Origin: Paragorgia papillata
Lineage: Eukaryota; Cnidaria; Anthozoa; Scleralcyonacea; Coralliidae
Direction of reading: 5' to 3'
Length of the DNA: 64,000 nucleotides
NCBI GenBank assembly: GCA_035771165.1
Contig: JAWNZC010000351.1
Span: forward strand, 6,041,501 to 6,105,500
Shown here: piece by piece, positions 44,405 through 57,800 of the stretch
Layout: every line of letters begins with the position of its first letter
How positions within the stretch are numbered: the first letter of the stretch is position 1
Notes under the pieces: model-generated
What the model saw: the letters and a program-made list of their open reading frames with translations, nothing else
Databases searched by the model: none
Told to the model about the DNA's origin: nothing
Position numbers and translations under genes: made by a program

Positions 44405-46495
44405 AAGTTACACAACGTTACATAAACGTTGTGAGAACGTTCCCATTGAACGTTGTATTACTACGTTGACATAACGTTATCAGACGTTCCTTATAAAACT
44501 AAAAACCTTTTGAAATATACTTATAGAGAAATTTTTACCCAAGGACTAAAGTTACAATCAATTAATGTTCTAGTGCCAACCTTAAAAAATGTACTTAAGA
44601 AGTATTCGAAAAGATTTATCAGAGACATTGGCAACGACGTTGTATTAACGTTGGTAGAATGTTTTTCTACAACGTTTTCTGACACGATCAGAAAACCTTT
44701 CTGGAACATTGTTTTTGTTGAAATGCGAGATGTTTTCATGATCGATATCGAATTTCAAACATAGACTTCAACCGCGAAATTCAAAACTATTCTTTGGCAT
44801 TAACTGTCGCGCAACTTGTCTCACGTCAAGATTGGTTTCCTTGTTTATGGTACGGTATTCTACAAAGCCTTCAAATACGTGGATAATACAGTAAGTATAC
44901 TAGTATAGATATTTAAATGGCAGCTATATACACTGTTGTAATAATAGCGTGTTATCTTAATAGGAATGTATGCCTTTACTTTAAATAGCGAGTTGACTGA
45001 GTCGAGTTGCCGTTAACTATTTACCTTGCTCTTGTTATTATTGTAGGATATAAATATAAGCGTCTCCTGATATTAGGGTAGATTTGCCTTGTTACTAGAA
45101 CTAATTTCTCTATCGTAATTGCAGAGAACTAGTAGACTGAAATATCCTATGTCGTTTGAGCGCCTTTCAGTCAGCTAAGCTGTTCATTGAATAAAAACCT
45201 CCTACCAAATGAAATAGACATATACAGCAATTAATCAAATCTACTCTTTTCTTCGGTATTATAGACATTCATCTGGCTAAGTTCTATTAAAGCAATCAAG
45301 AGAAGTGGAGACAATTAAACACAACTTGACTGGACCTGTCACCGGCGTAAGACAGAAAACCTTTGTAATATTGTTGAGTAAGTAGTATAGGATAAATACC
45401 GAGAACGGAGGCTTAAAGCCGACGTTCGAGGTATTTATCCGACTTAAAACACGATTGAAGAAGGTTTTCTAAAAGATAGCATTTACCGAGTGTCGAAGGA
45501 CATTGTTATGTCAAATGTTAACGGGATTTTATGAAATAATAAGACTCCAAAGCAAGCTTTGAATAATAGTTTATTAAACAACTTGAGAAGTACGTAAAGG
45601 TTCATTGAACACATACACAGGACTTCTACAAGCTTTTGAATAATTAGTATGAATAATTAGTACCAGATCTATCATTACAGCATTGTGCATGCGTATTGAT
45701 GCCGTATCAATCCCACATTTTATGCTCAACGTTCAGTGTAATAAATTGCTGACTCAACCAACAGATTTTGATGATTTTCATTGGTTTGCCTTCCTCTCGT
45801 AAACTACGTGGAGCGAAAAGCAAACTTGCTCTCCTTCCCGCGTATGTGGGCGCTACCGGCGTTAATTACCATACGAGATAATTGTAGTAGGCACCCTAAG
45901 AATTTATTATGCGGGATTTATGGGATATAAATCCCACAAAAAACAAAGAAAACCGACTTGATCGTGTTTTAAGTAATAGATAAATCCCGAGAACGAGGGA
46001 TGTATGCTATATAAAGACCCGAGGACGCGCAGCGTCCGAGGGCTTTATATCGCATACATCCCGACGTTCGAGGGATTTATCTGACTTAATTTATTATCGA
46101 GGAGGTTTTCCAACAAAGTTTTGTCTTTTTTTTCCGCCTTGGACAAAGATTTTCCTTGTTTTTTTCTTCATTTCGTTTCTAATTATTATTCAAGGTCTTT
46201 ATGCGATATAAAGACCTCGGAAGAACAAAGAAAACCGACTCGATAATAAATTAATGAATATTAAAGATTATTTGAAATAAAATAATGCTTGTCTTGTTGT
46301 AATGATTTAAAATACTAAAAATTTCCGAACATTTTTCATCAAACAAGTAACGTTGTAGCAAGGTTGTGGTAATGTTAAATCGTAGCGGAGTCGACAAAAT
46401 CACGTTGTCAGTACGTTGTATGGCAACGTTTTCAGAACGTAAGACAAACGTTCCTAGAACGTTCTCACAACGTTATTAGGCTAGCTGGGTATAAC
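44405..46495. repeat. Possible DNA element with AACGTT-rich subterminal repeats
   Basis: 44405-44500 and 46330-46495 are both packed with AACGTT palindromes and face each other (AACGTTGTGAGAACGTTC at the left, GAACGTTCTCACAACGTT at the right). The right end is AGGCTAGCTGGGT. Between them are unrelated hairpins and no transposase, so this may be one non-autonomous element of about 2.1 kb or two solo ends. Confidence 0.45.
45979..46082. repeat. Strong hairpin of about 104 bp
   Basis: AGATAAATCCCGAGAACGAG, GGATGTATGC and TATATAAAG pair with CTTTATAT, GCATACATCC and CGTTCGAGGGATTTATCT. The loop is near GACGCGCAGCGTCC, itself palindromic. Diverged arms of the same family lie at about 45390-45470 (TAAATACCGAGAACG / CGTTCGAGGTATTTA). 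Confidence 0.7.
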
Positions 46496-46674
46496 CTATA
46501 GGATCAGGAAACTACGGGACATTTATATGAAAGAACTAATCAAAGCGATCAACTTCACGACGTAATAAATTAAAACGACGAAGGCTTATACAAGTTTGGG
46601 TAGTCAGCATTTCAATACATTTCAGCGTCCGATGGCAACGGGCCCGGCTGTTATTGAAGTATTAATTTACACTG

Positions 46675-48007
46675 TTATCGCGCGATGAATCTAAGTTTCA
46701 CTTTAATTGACATAAATGATAGAGCATCAAAGTTATATGATATGATACATAGAAACAGTTATTATTAAAAGGCGCAGCATTTCAATATACATGCATATGT
46801 TAAAGATACTCCCAGTTTGCCGTAATGGCGCCGCGCTGCCGCTGACCTCCAAATTATATATTTCGAATAAATAACCATCACAAAACTTTACTTCCAGTTA
46901 AACATCCATATTAAATTTCCATATTTGGCATTTATAGTCTATCAAAATGAACGTTTGCTATCAAGTTTTGCGGGAATTAGCCAAAACGCTATACAGTTGT
47001 ATCGGCACTTGTCTTATTATCGAAGCAACGGCGAGTGAGGTCATCGTTTGATGAAGGCCCGTTGATCAAAAGAAGGGCGGACAATAACTCGTTTGTAAAC
47101 CGCAAACATACAGCAGTGTCTATAGTAAGCTTTTTCATGACTTTTTCCATGTGGCGCCGCTTTACCTCATTTGAATTGAGATGTGTCAAGTCGGCATGTA
47201 ATATATTCATAACGTAGCACGTTCATCACAACAGAATAGAGCGTTTTCACTCGCGTGATCGGTGGCCCCATTGGGGTGGTGAAACAATACGAAATATTTG
47301 AATAAGAAAGAGCTAATTCCCATACCGTACACCAATATGGCCGCCATTTCATTGTTTTGGTACACCAATATGGCCGCCGTGACGTCAGATGAAAACGCTC
47401 TATACTAGCGATCAATTTCGTTTCTATGAATATATACATGCCGACTTGACACATCTCAATTCAAATGAGGTAAAGCGGCGCTGTATATTTGCGGTTTATA
47501 AACGAGTTATTGTCCGTTTTTCTTTTGATCAACGGGCCTTCATAATGCCTTTTTTATAAAACGCCATGAATGATTTCGAAATTGATTTGGCTTTTTTTTT
47601 CGCGAGTCAAACGATGACCTCACTCGCCGTTGCTTCGATAATTTTTGAAGCAGAACGTAAACACTGCTCAAGACCAAGTGCCGATACAACTGTATAGCAA
47701 ACGTTCATTTGGATACACTCTAAATGCCAAATATGGAAATTTAATATGGATGTTTAACTGGAGGTAAAGTTTTGTGATAGTTATTTATTCGAAATCTATA
47801 ATTTAGCCATGGAGGTCAACGACGGAGAGACGCCATTACGACAAACTGGGAGTATTCTTCAACATATGCATGCATGTATATTGAAATGCCGTGCCTTTAA
47901 TAACTGTTTCTATGTATCATACCATATCATATCATATAACTTGTCTTTGATTGCTCTATCATTTCTATCAATTGAAGTGAAACTTAGATTGTTCATCGCG
48001 CGATAAG
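46675..48007. mobile_element. Large foldback element, arms of about 550 bp
   Basis: The arms 46675-47218 and 47425-48007 are reverse complements with scattered indels. Both ends carry TTATCGCGCGATGAA. Shared inner blocks include CGCCGCTTTACCTCATTTG, CGAAGCAACGGCGAGTGAGG and GTTTAACTGGA/TCCAGTTAAAC. The loop holds a smaller MITE. No transposase. It abuts the second copy of the duplicated block. Confidence 0.75.
47238..47402. mobile_element. Small MITE nested in the foldback loop
   Basis: TAGAGCGTTTTCACTCGCGT at the left and ACGTCAGATGAAAACGCTCT then A at the right are inverted ends. The inside has a direct repeat of ACACCAATATGGCCGCC. Confidence 0.65.
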
Positions 48008-48009
48008 TG

Positions 48010-48914
48010 AGTGGAGACAAATTCCAACAAGACGGCTATTAAAGACGCCGTAGCTCTTAATATTTTTAAAACACATCGCTGTGGAACAAAAGAAAATAAA
48101 TAGCAAAGTAGATCCGGGTTGAAACTCCATGAATCTCTCTGTCTGTCAGTGTCTGGCTTTATAATACAGAAGCAAGTGTCATCACTTTCATCACAAATCG
48201 AGGCCCGTCCGTCGCCTTGACGCGATAATAATGTGCCGTTCAAAACTTCAAAACATTAATAAGAGGAGATTACACATTCACTTAATTCGTGTAATAAAGA
48301 TTATTGCTAAATGCAGTTTTTCAACTCAACAGCCAGAAGGAAAGTCTTGCTAAATTTGATAAAATACTTGAATTTCTTAACTATTAATATGTCGCCGTTT
48401 AGACTTTAATGATACGCACCTGGATATGTGATATGTCGGCTATCTTTGAAAGTGTCTATATCATGCATATGTTCATTTAAGTTATGTTTTCGCAGTTCCC
48501 TAGCTATGAAGGAGCGTATTTCATTTCATGTTCGTTCGTATACAGCTGTTCGTGAAAATCTTCGTTTTAATCTTTTGCAACTTGAACACGAGAAGCGCCT
48601 GGATCAGTGAATGCTACAGGTTTTTAGTCTAAAGTTGAATATATTGAACTCCTGACTACATACCCGACAATCGTTAGATGCGTTACATTGCTTCTGGCGT
48701 TCTTATAACAGATTTTTTTGAGTTTTCAGTAACATGTATAGCAACCTCGTACCCAGGCTCTTATCAACCCGCCGCGCGGAGAAAAGACTGGTCACGTAAC
48801 TACCAAAATCTGGTTGTGACAAATTTTGTTTGGGCAGGGGTGGGGTAGAGAGGATTTGAAGCTTTTGTTTGAAAGATTTACCGTTTGAGAAAATACTTCG
48901 ATCCTGGATTCAAG
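48010..48914 (+). repeat. Duplicated block, copy 2 (about 0.9 kb)
   Basis: It matches 2400-3489 at well over 95 percent by eye, except that the 180 bp corresponding to 2707-2886 is missing (junction AAATGCAGTTTTTCAAC). The small frame ending EHEKRLDQ is kept at about 48505-48610. The 3' boundary is again CTGGATTCAAG. Confidence 0.75.
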
Positions 48915-49790
48915 AGTTCAACGCTAAGTGGATACGATATGGTTATATGATTTCTGATTATGTTCACAAGAAAGTAACGGGTAACGTATAAGAGACTCGC
49001 GCCGCAGAGAAGCGAAGCTGAAGCAGATCGCAGACGGTAAATAATTCACCATTTCAAATTCTCCTATTCCTTCTCTAGCTGCTCAACTATAATGCTTATT
49101 ATTATTATACACAACTTGTTTTGATGTGAATACGTACTATACGTAAATTACAATATTTATTTAGCAGATTTAGATTTTTCTTAAACGTGCGCAATATAAA
49201 AATAGTTGGTCTAAGTTTGTATAAAATTTTACTTCGACTTGAATGTATTTTAAAGCGGTGCTTTGTCTCGCGCCTTTTTTCGAGCCTTTCCCTGTTTGCA
49301 GAGGTACATGAATAGCCGCCGTCCAGAATCGTGGACGTGTCAAATCAGTTTTGAAAACAGGTTCGGTACAACACATGTTCTGGTTGACTACCGGTGTGCG
49401 GCCTAAAATCGCAAAGCACTATGGTAGCCAATGTTGGCTTGTTTGTCGCAAATATGGCGAACCAACTGGTTTAAAGCGCTACGTTTATGCTTTGGTTTTT
49501 GAAACAATTACTTATCATTTGTCAACAACTTTGAAGTAATATGAAAGATCGAATATTTTGTGCTTCTTTCTTAACAAATTCAAGCTGCGTTTATAAACAT
49601 AAAGATCTGTTCCTTTCCTATTTATCAACCGCCAAGCGCGTTTTGGCATTATTACATTATACCCAGTTTACAGTATGAACACAACATTCACATTTTGACT
49701 TCCCCCAAGCAAATTTTAAAACAAATAAGCTTTTTGACTTTTGACTAACTTCCTTCAACCGCAAATCGGATGTTGTTTTTTTTGGGGGGG
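48915..49790. other. Unexplained region before the microsatellite
   Basis: No gene was recognised; short frames only. Confidence 0.4.
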
Positions 49791-49795
49791 TTTTT

Positions 49796-50384
<589 letters not shown>

Positions 50385-53300
50385 TTAGTCCATTTGAATC
50401 AATACAGTTCTGCTTAATTTAACAAAAATAAGGCGCGAGGTAGGGCCCTAAAGGTAGCCTATCAACCACTTAAACAATCTAACTTAAAATTATTTACAAA
50501 ATAGTTGTTACTTTTTATAATTCTTTTTTGTCATTTTGATGTCAAAGATAAAAGATAAAAAAGGAAAGTTAAAAGTTACGTATACAACATTTTCCAACTA
50601 GGCAGTGGAGGTAACGGTGGACTTTGTAATAGGTTCTTTATCCGGATTGAACCCAAACAATACAGCTCTTTGCATTAATTTTCAGTGCTTTTGTTGCATC
50701 AGACTTTCCAAGGTTAGCGCACGAGAGTTTGATTTGCAATTCTTCGGAATACCCTCCGAAGGGCATCAGATCAAATGACATTGATTTGCTCAACTTTGTA
50801 TCCACACATATCGTTCTTTCAATTCCTTGCGAACTTCTTGATATTCTTCCTTGCTTCTCAGTAACCTTTATTTGTCTAGTGGTGATCCATGGGGGCAGCT
50901 GAATTCAACGACAGTTATTTCTTTCTTCACGTGATCGTAGATACTGTATCTGGCCGATTTCCCTGTTCCTCAGTGGTACAACATTTGTCCTCCCGCAGAA
51001 TAGATGGGTATATCCAGTGGATGGTTACTTCGGCGTTTTCTATACCGCTGGCTTTGGAGTGATTTTTGGTATTCCATGGTGGGACTTTAGTGATCTGATT
51101 GTATTTTCTTAGTATAAAAAAATATAGACAATTTCATCCATTGTTGTGCCGGTACAAATACTCAGATTGTGACAAAACATTGTACATCCAGTAAGTACGT
51201 GGGCGACTGTCTTCCTGTTTGATCCTTACATAGCCTGCACTGATTAGTTGGTATTTCTTGCCCGAGTTTCTGCTGATAGTAGACTCGGCGTCGGTAGCAG
51301 CTGTTTGGTTGGTAACAACATCCGTCGATGTCGGCAACGACATCTGTCGGGCACTCCTGCCAAAGGTTAAGCCATAGAAAAACAGGATTGTTGTTTAGGG
51401 GCTGTAATCTGACCAACGGTTTGTTGTAAATTGCTCCTAGCCATTTTTGGTTTTCAACTTCTCTTTTTCTCGAAATTTTGTCGAGCTTTCTGTTAAAACT
51501 TCTTTGACTCTTTATTCGAGGAGCACGCTCTAAGTTTCCGTTCCATCATTTTTCGTGAATTTTATGCTCCATTCATCGTTCCCTCGTTCTCGTTAATTTC
51601 AAACGCCTAACTTTGTCGCCATTTTCTTCGCATCTTTTATTATCGATCTTCTCCCTTTTCCTTCTCTTTGCTGGTCGATCTTAGCCACAGCTATTGCATC
51701 ATCGGATCAACTTGGAAAGAATGCAGTGAACAGCTATTTTTATCTTTGTTTTCCATATACTCGTTTGTTCAACTGATTTCATGCCACGGCCACCCAAGGA
51801 TCTTGGCAAATACAGAAAGTGGCACGGATGCTCAAGGGTGTCTTGCACACCTACTTCGGTTTAGTATTTTTCTAACTTACGATCTAGTCTTGTAGATCGT
51901 GTACTGTCCACGCTTGGTGGTGCACATGTAATAGGTAAGCGCTGGAATTAGCAAAACGTGTTCGGTGGCATGTTATCTTCAGTGGTTCAGCCATACGGCC
52001 CGCAGAGGACCATATTAGCCAGATTCGTTGAAGGATATTCCTTGCTGGCTTTATCGCGAAGTAAATCGCGATAATCGTGGCAGATGTGTTCATAAATACC
52101 CAGGAATTGGTATATTGGTGCATCCTTATCAACTGTTCTAAGTGTTGTAGTTTCATTTAACTGCTATTCACTCTGCCTCTTCTAGTTTTCCTCTCTTCAC
52201 AACCATCGTAGCACATTTCCTAGACTCCCCCACTCCATATTCAAATCCTGTCATAAATTGTTGTGTTAGGCTTCAAAATTAGATGGAGTTTCTTTTTCAT
52301 TGCAGCAAAAGCTTTCAGGTCATCTATGAACATCAGATGGGTGATTTTAAGTTTCACCGGTTTTGCTCAAGACGTACCCCTCTGTCGCTCTCAGCTTCCA
52401 GGCAATTGGGTTGAGATTAGATCGTGAATTAACTTACGGGCACAGAGAGTCACCTTGAAGTAATCTTTTCTGAGGGTTAATTTCTTTAGATGATTCCTCC
52501 TTAACCAGCTTTCGTCTGTAACCCACCAGCGTGATGGAGCATCTGGTTACAACAAGTCTTCATTACTATATGTACGAGTTTTTTCGAGAAGCCATGAATA
52601 TCTAGTACTTTCTCCTAAGATGGTATAATATCTACACTTCTTAAGCTTTGCGTACATCTACCCAAGCACACTTGCCATATTTCGCTTTCTTTTCTTTAAC
52701 ATTCTTCCAGCACCAGTTTATCTATCATAAGATTGTCAATCACATCCGGATACCCCTTCCTTGGGCCCCTCTTTTTGATCTTGTTGGAGGAATTCGTTGT
52801 TCTTCTAGGTGGTTATCAACGATGGGAAGAGTTACTGATGTCACAAGTTTATATGTTGTATTCAAACATGTTATTGGTCTGTGTTTGAAACATTCCATTC
52901 TACTCTTCCTTGGGTAAAGAAAAAGTGTTGTTCGCCCGGTATTCAACCATTCCGGTATTAGTTCTTCTTCATTGATGACGGATTCGATGAACTTTCGCTA
53001 AAGGTTCATGTAGGTATGTTACCTTACTTTATCCAAAAATTCGCAATTCCATCAGGGCCAGGTGCAGACCAATTCTTTTTCTTCTTTATTAGCCTGTCTT
53101 CTGATTTGTGAGACATTGACAGACACCGTACCCACTTCATCACGCCACTTCGCCTACAGTTCTCCATTACCCTCTGCATCTCCTTTAGCCATAATGCTCC
53201 GGGATTTCCATTTCCTTCATTTTCCCTATGCGGTCGCCAAAATTCCTCTGCTTGTTCTAGTGTTTCAAAGGACAGTTTGAGTTCTCATCACCATTGCGCT

Positions 53301-54698
53301 CTTTCATGCCATAACTTAGGTTTCTAAGTTATCCGGATCCTTCTTAATAGATTCTCGCATGATGTTGTGTACTTTCGCTTAGGGGACGGGCGCATACATT
53401 TTATTCCATTTTTTTGACTCACTCACTTGATCTTTCTTTTTCTCTTCCTTGCCATTCTCTTCAATCTTGATTTCTCCTTTTCAATGAAACTAATTATCCC
53501 TGCGCAAGATATTTTAAAACCCCTCTGTTCTCACTGAGATGTTTCCTATTATCTTCTTCCCTTTCTTTGTAAGTTTTACCGTTTTGTTTGGAGTCGTGTT
53601 AACTCTTGCTCTTTTTGCTGAGCAGAGATATCTCGTCTGATTTCCTTTATTTCTTTTCTCAATTTTTTCTTACGCAGCGGCCGGTATCCAATTCTTTCGG
53701 TTGTGTGTTTATTGTCGCTCTATGTAGGTTGGCATTCTTTCGCAATACCTTGGCTCATTAAACCATGCAATAGCTATTGCATATATAATGCAGTTTATAT
53801 AACCACACCACAACATGACAAGAATTTCCATTTTCTTTGGTAGACCTCATTATTTTTGGCCACTCACTTTATTTAACTTTTGTAGATTTCTTTGGGTGTT
53901 GGTGCTGTCTTGGTCCTGGTTTCCCATATTCGATTTGAGAAGTTTGCCCGCATGTTCCGAGATATTTTTCCATGATATTTGTTGCTTCGTCTTCAATATT
54001 CTTTAGCCTGTTGCCATTTCTTCCGGTGTATAATTTATTTCTTCAAAATTCAAATTCGTTGGTCTCAGGAGGACCCCGCTTCTTCTTGATTGTTAGTTTA
54101 ATATTCTGTTCGAAACCTTGTCTTATTTGATTTTGTTGAAGTAAAACTTCTTCCTCAATCGATTTCTTTCCTAGGCAAGATTCTGTACCTTCTTAGTTGA
54201 TCTTGCCCGTACTCGTAAATTATCCTTCGAAAGTCCCAGATGTTCATATCCTTTCTTATGCCATTGCTCTTGTAGGACATCTAATCTATTTCTTCTTCTT
54301 TCCATTGCCGTCCAATGGTGGAGGTGGATTTTCTCCGTTTCTTAACTCAAGTGCTTTACTTCTTACAGTCCTGTAGGTCTGACAACATGTGTACTTGTCC
54401 CATTCTGACCATTTTTGTTCGGTGTTAGTGTATCTTCAACCAGAGTTTTACTTGGCTCTTTCCGCTTCGTTCCGCTTGATCAGTTTAGTGCTTTGTTTGT
54501 TGAATGTTTGAACAGCGTTTCAAACACTAAATCAAAATAATCCTATAGCTAGATTGTTATAATTCAACTCGCGACCTACTTATCCTGAAAGATAAGGAGC
54601 TCAGTTTGTTACCACACTCTGTATTATGACTCGGTGCGATGTATGTAAGGCAGGCTTTCGACTGAGACAGCGGAGCTCATTACCACAACGTCTCTGCT
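50385..54698 (-). mobile_element. R2-type retroelement copy A, full length but riddled with single-base indels
   Basis: It aligns with copy B over the whole length and more loosely with copy C. Short minus-strand frame pieces match the C protein: the 'IYYQQKLGQE' equivalent near 51250, the restriction-like-endonuclease region near 50850-51000, and the reverse-transcriptase region at 52650-53050. Frames change every 100-250 bases, mostly by one-base gains or losses. The 5' end near 54698 runs into the (GAAA)n tail of copy B. It is not translatable as it stands. Confidence 0.85.
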
Positions 54699-54734
<36 letters not shown>

Positions 54735-54737
54735 ATT

Positions 54738-54809
<72 letters not shown>

Positions 54810-54828
54810 TTCTTTCTTTCTTTCTATT

Positions 54829-54876
<48 letters not shown>

Positions 54877-54883
54877 ATCTTTT
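54699..54883. repeat. (TTTC)n tract between copies A and B
   Basis: About 185 bp with a few interruptions (TTAT, TTTTC, TATTTC). It is the (GAAA)n 3' tail of copy B on the minus strand and abuts the 5' end of copy A. Confidence 0.95.
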
Positions 54884-57800
54884 TAGTCCATTTGATCAAA
54901 ACAGTTCTGCTTAATTAACAAAAATAAGGCGATTAGGGCCCTAAAAGGTAGCTTATCAACCACTTAAACAATCTAAACTTAAAATTATTTACAAAATAGT
55001 TGTTACTTTTTAATTTTTTTTTGGTCATTTTGAGTCAAAGATAAAAGATAAAAAAGGAAAGTTAAAAGTACGTATACAACATTTCCATCTAGGCAGTGGA
55101 TGGTAACGGTGGATTTGATTTAGGTTTCTTTATCCGGATTGAACCAACAATACAGCTCTTTGCATAATTTTCAGTGCTTTTGTTGCATCAGACTTTCCAA
55201 GGTAGCGCACGAGAGTTGATTGCAATTCTTCTGAATACCCTCCCAAGGGCATCAACAATGACATTGATTTGCTCAACTTTGTATCCACCATATCGTTCTT
55301 TCAATTGCCTTGCGAACTTCTTGATATTTTCTTGCTTCTCAGTAACCTTTATTGTGGTCTATTTGGTGATCCAGGGGCAGCTGAATTCAACGACAGTTAT
55401 TTTCTTTCTTTCACGTGATCGTAGACTACTGTATCTGGCCGATTTCCCTGTTCCGCAGTGTATAAACATTTGTCCTCCCGCAGAATAGATGGGTATATCC
55501 CAGTGGATGGTTACTTCGGCGTTTTCTACCGCTGGCTTTGGAGTTATTTTGACGTATTCCATGGTGGGACTTTAGTGTGATCTGATTGTATTTTCTTAGA
55601 ATAAAAATATATAGACATTTCATCCATTGTATGTTGTGGCCGGAACAAAATACTCAGATTGTGACAACAATGGTACTTTCCAGTAAGTACGTGGGCGGAC
55701 TGTCTCCTGTTTGAATTACATAGCCTGCACTGATTAGTTGGTATTTCTTGCCCGAGTTTCTGCTGATAGTAGACTCGCGTCGGTAGCAGCTGTTGGTACA
55801 ATCTCCTCGATGTCGGCAACAGACATCTGTCGGGCACTCCTGCCAAAGGTTAAGCCATAGAAAACAGGATTGTTTGTTTAGGCTGTCATCTGTCCAACGG
55901 TTTGTTGTAAATTGTCCTAGCCATTTTTGGTTTTCAACTTCTCTTTTTTCTCGAATTTTTGTCGAGCTTTCTGTAAAACTTCTTTGACTCTTTCTTCGGA
56001 GCACTCGCTCTAAGTTCCGTTCCATCATTTTTCGTGAAATTTTATGCTCCATTCATCGTTCCCCACGTTCTCGTTAATTTCAACGCCTAACTTTGTCGCC
56101 ATTTTCTTCGCATCTTTTTATTATCGATCTTCTCCCTTTTCCTTCTCTTTGCTGGTCGATCTTAGCCACAGCTTTCATCATCGGATCACTTGAAGAGAAT
56201 GCAGGTGAACAGCTATTTTTTATCTTTGTTTCCATATTACTCTTGTTCAACTTGATTTCATGCCACGGCCCACCAAGGATCTTGGCTCAAATACAGGAAG
56301 TGGCTCGGATGCTCCAGGGTGTCTTGCACCTACTTCGGTTAGTATTTTTCTAACTTCCCGATCTAGTTCTTGTAGATCGTGTACTGTCCACTCGGTGGTG
56401 CACACTGTAATAGGTAAGCGCTGGAATCAGCAAACGTGTTGGTGGCATGTATCTTCAGTGGTTCAGCCATCGGCGAGGACCATATTTAGCCAGATTCGTA
56501 GAAGGAATTCCTTGCTGGCTTTATCGCGAAGTAATCGCGAATCGTGGCAGTGATGTGTTCATCTAAATACCCTGGAATTGGTATGGTGCATCCTTATCAC
56601 ACTGTTCTAAGTGTTGTAGTTTCATTTAACTGCATTTCACTCTGCTCTTCTAGTTTTCCTCTCTTCACAACCATCGTAGCACATTTCTAACTCCCCACTC
56701 CATATTCAAACTTCCGTCATACATTGTTGTGTTAGCTTCAAAAATTGATGGAGGGAGTTTCTTTTCATTTGCAGCAAAAGCTTTCAGGTCATCTATGAAA
56801 CATCAGATGGTGGTGATTTAATGTTTCACCGGTTTGCTCAAGACGTACCCTCTGTCGCTCTCAGCTTACAGGCAATTGGGTGTTGAGATAGATCGTGAAA
56901 TAACTTCGGGCATCAGGGAGTCACCTTGAAGTAAATCCCTTTTCTGAGGGTTAACTTTAGATGATTCCTCCATACCAGCTTTCCGTCTGCACCACCAGCG
57001 TGATGGAGCATCTGGTTACAAAGCTTCATTACAATATGTACGAGTTTTTTCCGAGAAGCCATGAATCTCTAGTACTTTCTCCAAGATGGTATTTAATCTA
57101 CACTATCATAAGCTTTGCGTACATCTACCCAAGCACATGCCATATTTCGCTTCTTTTCTTTAACATCTTCCAGCACCAGTTTATCTATCAAAGATTGTCA
57201 ACACATCCGGATACTCCTTCCTTGGCCCCTCTTTGATCTTGTTGGAGGAATTCGTTGTTCTTCAAAGTGGTTATCAACGATGGGAAAGAGTTACTGATGT
57301 CACAAGTTTATATTTGGTTGTATTCAATACATGTTATTGGTCTGTGGTTTGAAACATTACAATTCACCTTCCTTGGGACGAAAAAAAAAGTGTTGTTCGC
57401 CCGGTATTTCAACCATTCCGGTATTGATTCTTCTTCCATTGATGACGGTATTCGATGACTTTCGCTATTAGGTTCATGTAGGGTTATGTTATCTTCTTTA
57501 TCCAAAAATTCGCAATTCCATCAGGGCAGGTGAAGACCAAATTCTTTTTTCTGTCTTTATAGCCTGTCTGATTTGTGAGACATTGACAGGACACCGTACC
57601 ACTTCATCACCGCCACTTCGCATCTACAGTTCTCCAATTACCTCTGCAATCTCCTTTAGCATAATGCTCCGGGATTTCCATTTCCTTCATTTTCCCACAT
57701 CGCGTCGCCAAAATTCCTCTGCTTGTTCTAGTGTTTCAAAGGAGTTTGAGTTCTCATCTCCATTGCTCGCTCTTTCATCCCATAACTTAGGTTTTCTAAG

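Noticed and set aside
54624..54899. KERK-rich coiled-coil-like protein
   Set aside because: It is a translation of (GAAA)n on the minus strand.
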